Assembly: GCA_027347805.1 (NCBI GenBank)
Contig: DAIEQP010000224.1
Span: 1 to 25,809, forward strand
Origin: Ignavibacteria bacterium
GTDB taxonomy: Bacteria > Bacteroidota > Ignavibacteria > Ignavibacteriales > Melioribacteraceae
Reading direction: 5' to 3'
Length of the DNA: 25,809 nucleotides
Shown piece after piece: positions 24,881 to 25,809 of the stretch (positions are counted from its first letter, which is position 1; each line of letters opens with the position of its first letter). The notes below the pieces were generated by a model. The model made no database searches, was not told the DNA's origin, and was given only the letters and a program-made list of their open reading frames with translations. Made by a program: the position numbers and the translations under genes.

Positions 24881-25809
24881 TATTCGCAAAATGGTTTTAT
24901 ATGATTATGGAAATGGTTGATTAAAAATTCATAATGAGTAGATTCATTTTCCTTCAGACATTCAATAATTTTTTCTTTGAATAAATATCCTGATTCATTT
25001 TTATCGGTAAGTACTTTCCCAAATGTAACATGGAGAACCTGTCTAACATCATTGGAAGAGAACAAGTCGGGTAATTGTGCATCAGAAAATTCAGAAGATG
25101 GTTTTACATTTTCAAGTTTTGCCGATACATGATAAGAAAGTTTTTCTGTTTCATATAATCCGTAGCAGTAATCATAAATTTCTCTGAACAACAAAGGATT
25201 TTTTGCAGCAACTACTCTTAATGCTTCAAGATAACTTGTGCCAGCTGTTTTTACATGTGTATTTGCTTCATGGAGCGAACCAATAACTTTATAAACTGAA
25301 AATTTATCGCTTCCTGAATGCAAGCTGATTTTATAGCTGCCGAAGTATTTAGTAATAGCAAGATGTTTTACATATTCCTTTTTGAATAAATCCAAATCGC
25401 CGATGTAATCAATTCCCTTTTCAAATGAACCGATAAATCTCGGGGCTAAACTTACATACTGAACTTTCAGCCTGTTTAATTCATTGGCAAAGAAAAAATG
25501 TTCGAAAGGAGAAGTTACAGATTCAGTTTCATCAACTGATACTTCTACTTCAAATGGTCGTCCGCTGCTTGTGCTCTTAAGATGCTCGAACATTTTTTTG
25601 ATATGTGCAATTGCCTTCCCATATTTTGCGTAAGCTCTTAAAAAGTCCTGTTCACTCACTGAAATAGTAAATGAATCATTCAGTTTAAAATCTTTTCCTG
25701 AATATCTTCTTTCTGCTGCAGGAAATGTATCGCTTAGTTCCGGCCACGGTAGATTTGCAACAACACTTAACAATTTTTTCTCATCATAATTGTCTGCTTC
25801 GTTATCAAC
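24880..25809 (-). CDS. uxaE: Tagaturonate/fructuronate epimerase UxaE, 5' end outside window
   Basis: The C-terminal 309 residues of a protein that continues past the right edge. The frame stays open to base 25809 and begins VDNEADNYDEKK. It epimerises D-tagaturonate to D-fructuronate, letting galacturonate enter the glucuronate branch, a step known from Thermotoga. Seen are the stretches ISLHSGSDKFSVYKVIG, HVKTAGTSYLEALRVVA and the C-terminal YEFLINHFHNHI. HSGSDK and HVKTAGTS look like metal and substrate sites. The assignment rests on recognition of these stretches and on the neighbouring eda, SDR reductase and uxuA. The stop overlaps the eda start by one base. The operon promoter must lie outside the window. 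Confidence 0.85.
   Translation of the reverse strand, partial: VDNEADNYDEKKLLSVVANLPWPELSDTFPAAERRYSGKDFKLNDSFTISVSEQDFLRAYAKYGKAIAHIKKMFEHLKSTSSGRPFEVEVSVDETESVTSPFEHFFFANELNRLKVQYVSLAPRFIGSFEKGIDYIGDLDLFKKEYVKHLAITKYFGSYKISLHSGSDKFSVYKVIGSLHEANTHVKTAGTSYLEALRVVAAKNPLLFREIYDYCYGLYETEKLSYHVSAKLENVKPSSEFSDAQLPDLFSSNDVRQVLHVTFGKVLTDKNESGYLFKEKIIECLKENESTHYEFLINHFHNHIKPFCE

Overview
The window is AT-rich bacterial DNA, most likely from the Bacteroidota/Ignavibacteriota side of the tree. This is an inference. It rests on a sensor kinase with a two-component-regulator propeller, candidate promoters of the TTG/TAnnTTTG type rather than the E. coli type, many weak or absent Shine-Dalgarno sequences, and a hexuronate pathway built from UxaE, an SDR-type mannonate oxidoreductase and PfkB-type kinases.

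Layout. (1) 1-2621, minus strand: most of a periplasmic-propeller sensor protein, cut by the left edge just where a histidine-kinase domain should begin. (2) 2945-9583, minus strand: one 2212-codon gene with its own candidate promoter and a strong terminator. It joins a fold-type I PLP aminotransferase-like core, resembling aspartate aminotransferase or aspartate 4-decarboxylase, to a P-loop domain of HPr kinase/PEP carboxykinase character. I know no characterised protein with this architecture, and it is the most unusual object here. (3) 9584-10058: a divergent control region with candidate promoters on both strands, dyads and a structured leader, followed by a cold-shock protein gene (10059-10271) and its terminator. 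(4) 10427-12261, plus strand: two exported proteins, one with two VOC domains and one of unknown function with two similar halves. The second has a perfect 16-bp inverted repeat covering its start codon. (5) 12324-25809, minus strand: a tightly packed sugar-acid cluster that runs off the right edge.

The sugar-acid cluster, in order of transcription, is: uxaE (partial), eda, an SDR mannonate oxidoreductase broken by one in-frame TGA, uxuA, a PfkB kinase, a LarA-like nickel-pincer aldonate epimerase, pdxB, gnd, tkt, a hairpin terminator, then kduI, kduD and a second PfkB (KDG) kinase. Together these take tagaturonate/fructuronate through mannonate, KDG and KDPG to pyruvate and glyceraldehyde 3-phosphate. 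They also bring unsaturated uronate products of pectin-type or glycosaminoglycan lyases into KDG through KduI and KduD. The run of PfkB kinase, LarA-like epimerase, Gnd and transketolase in the middle suggests a second exit: mannonate to gluconate to 6-phosphogluconate to pentose phosphates. That route is a hypothesis from gene order and family knowledge.

No tRNA, rRNA, CRISPR array or insertion sequence was seen.
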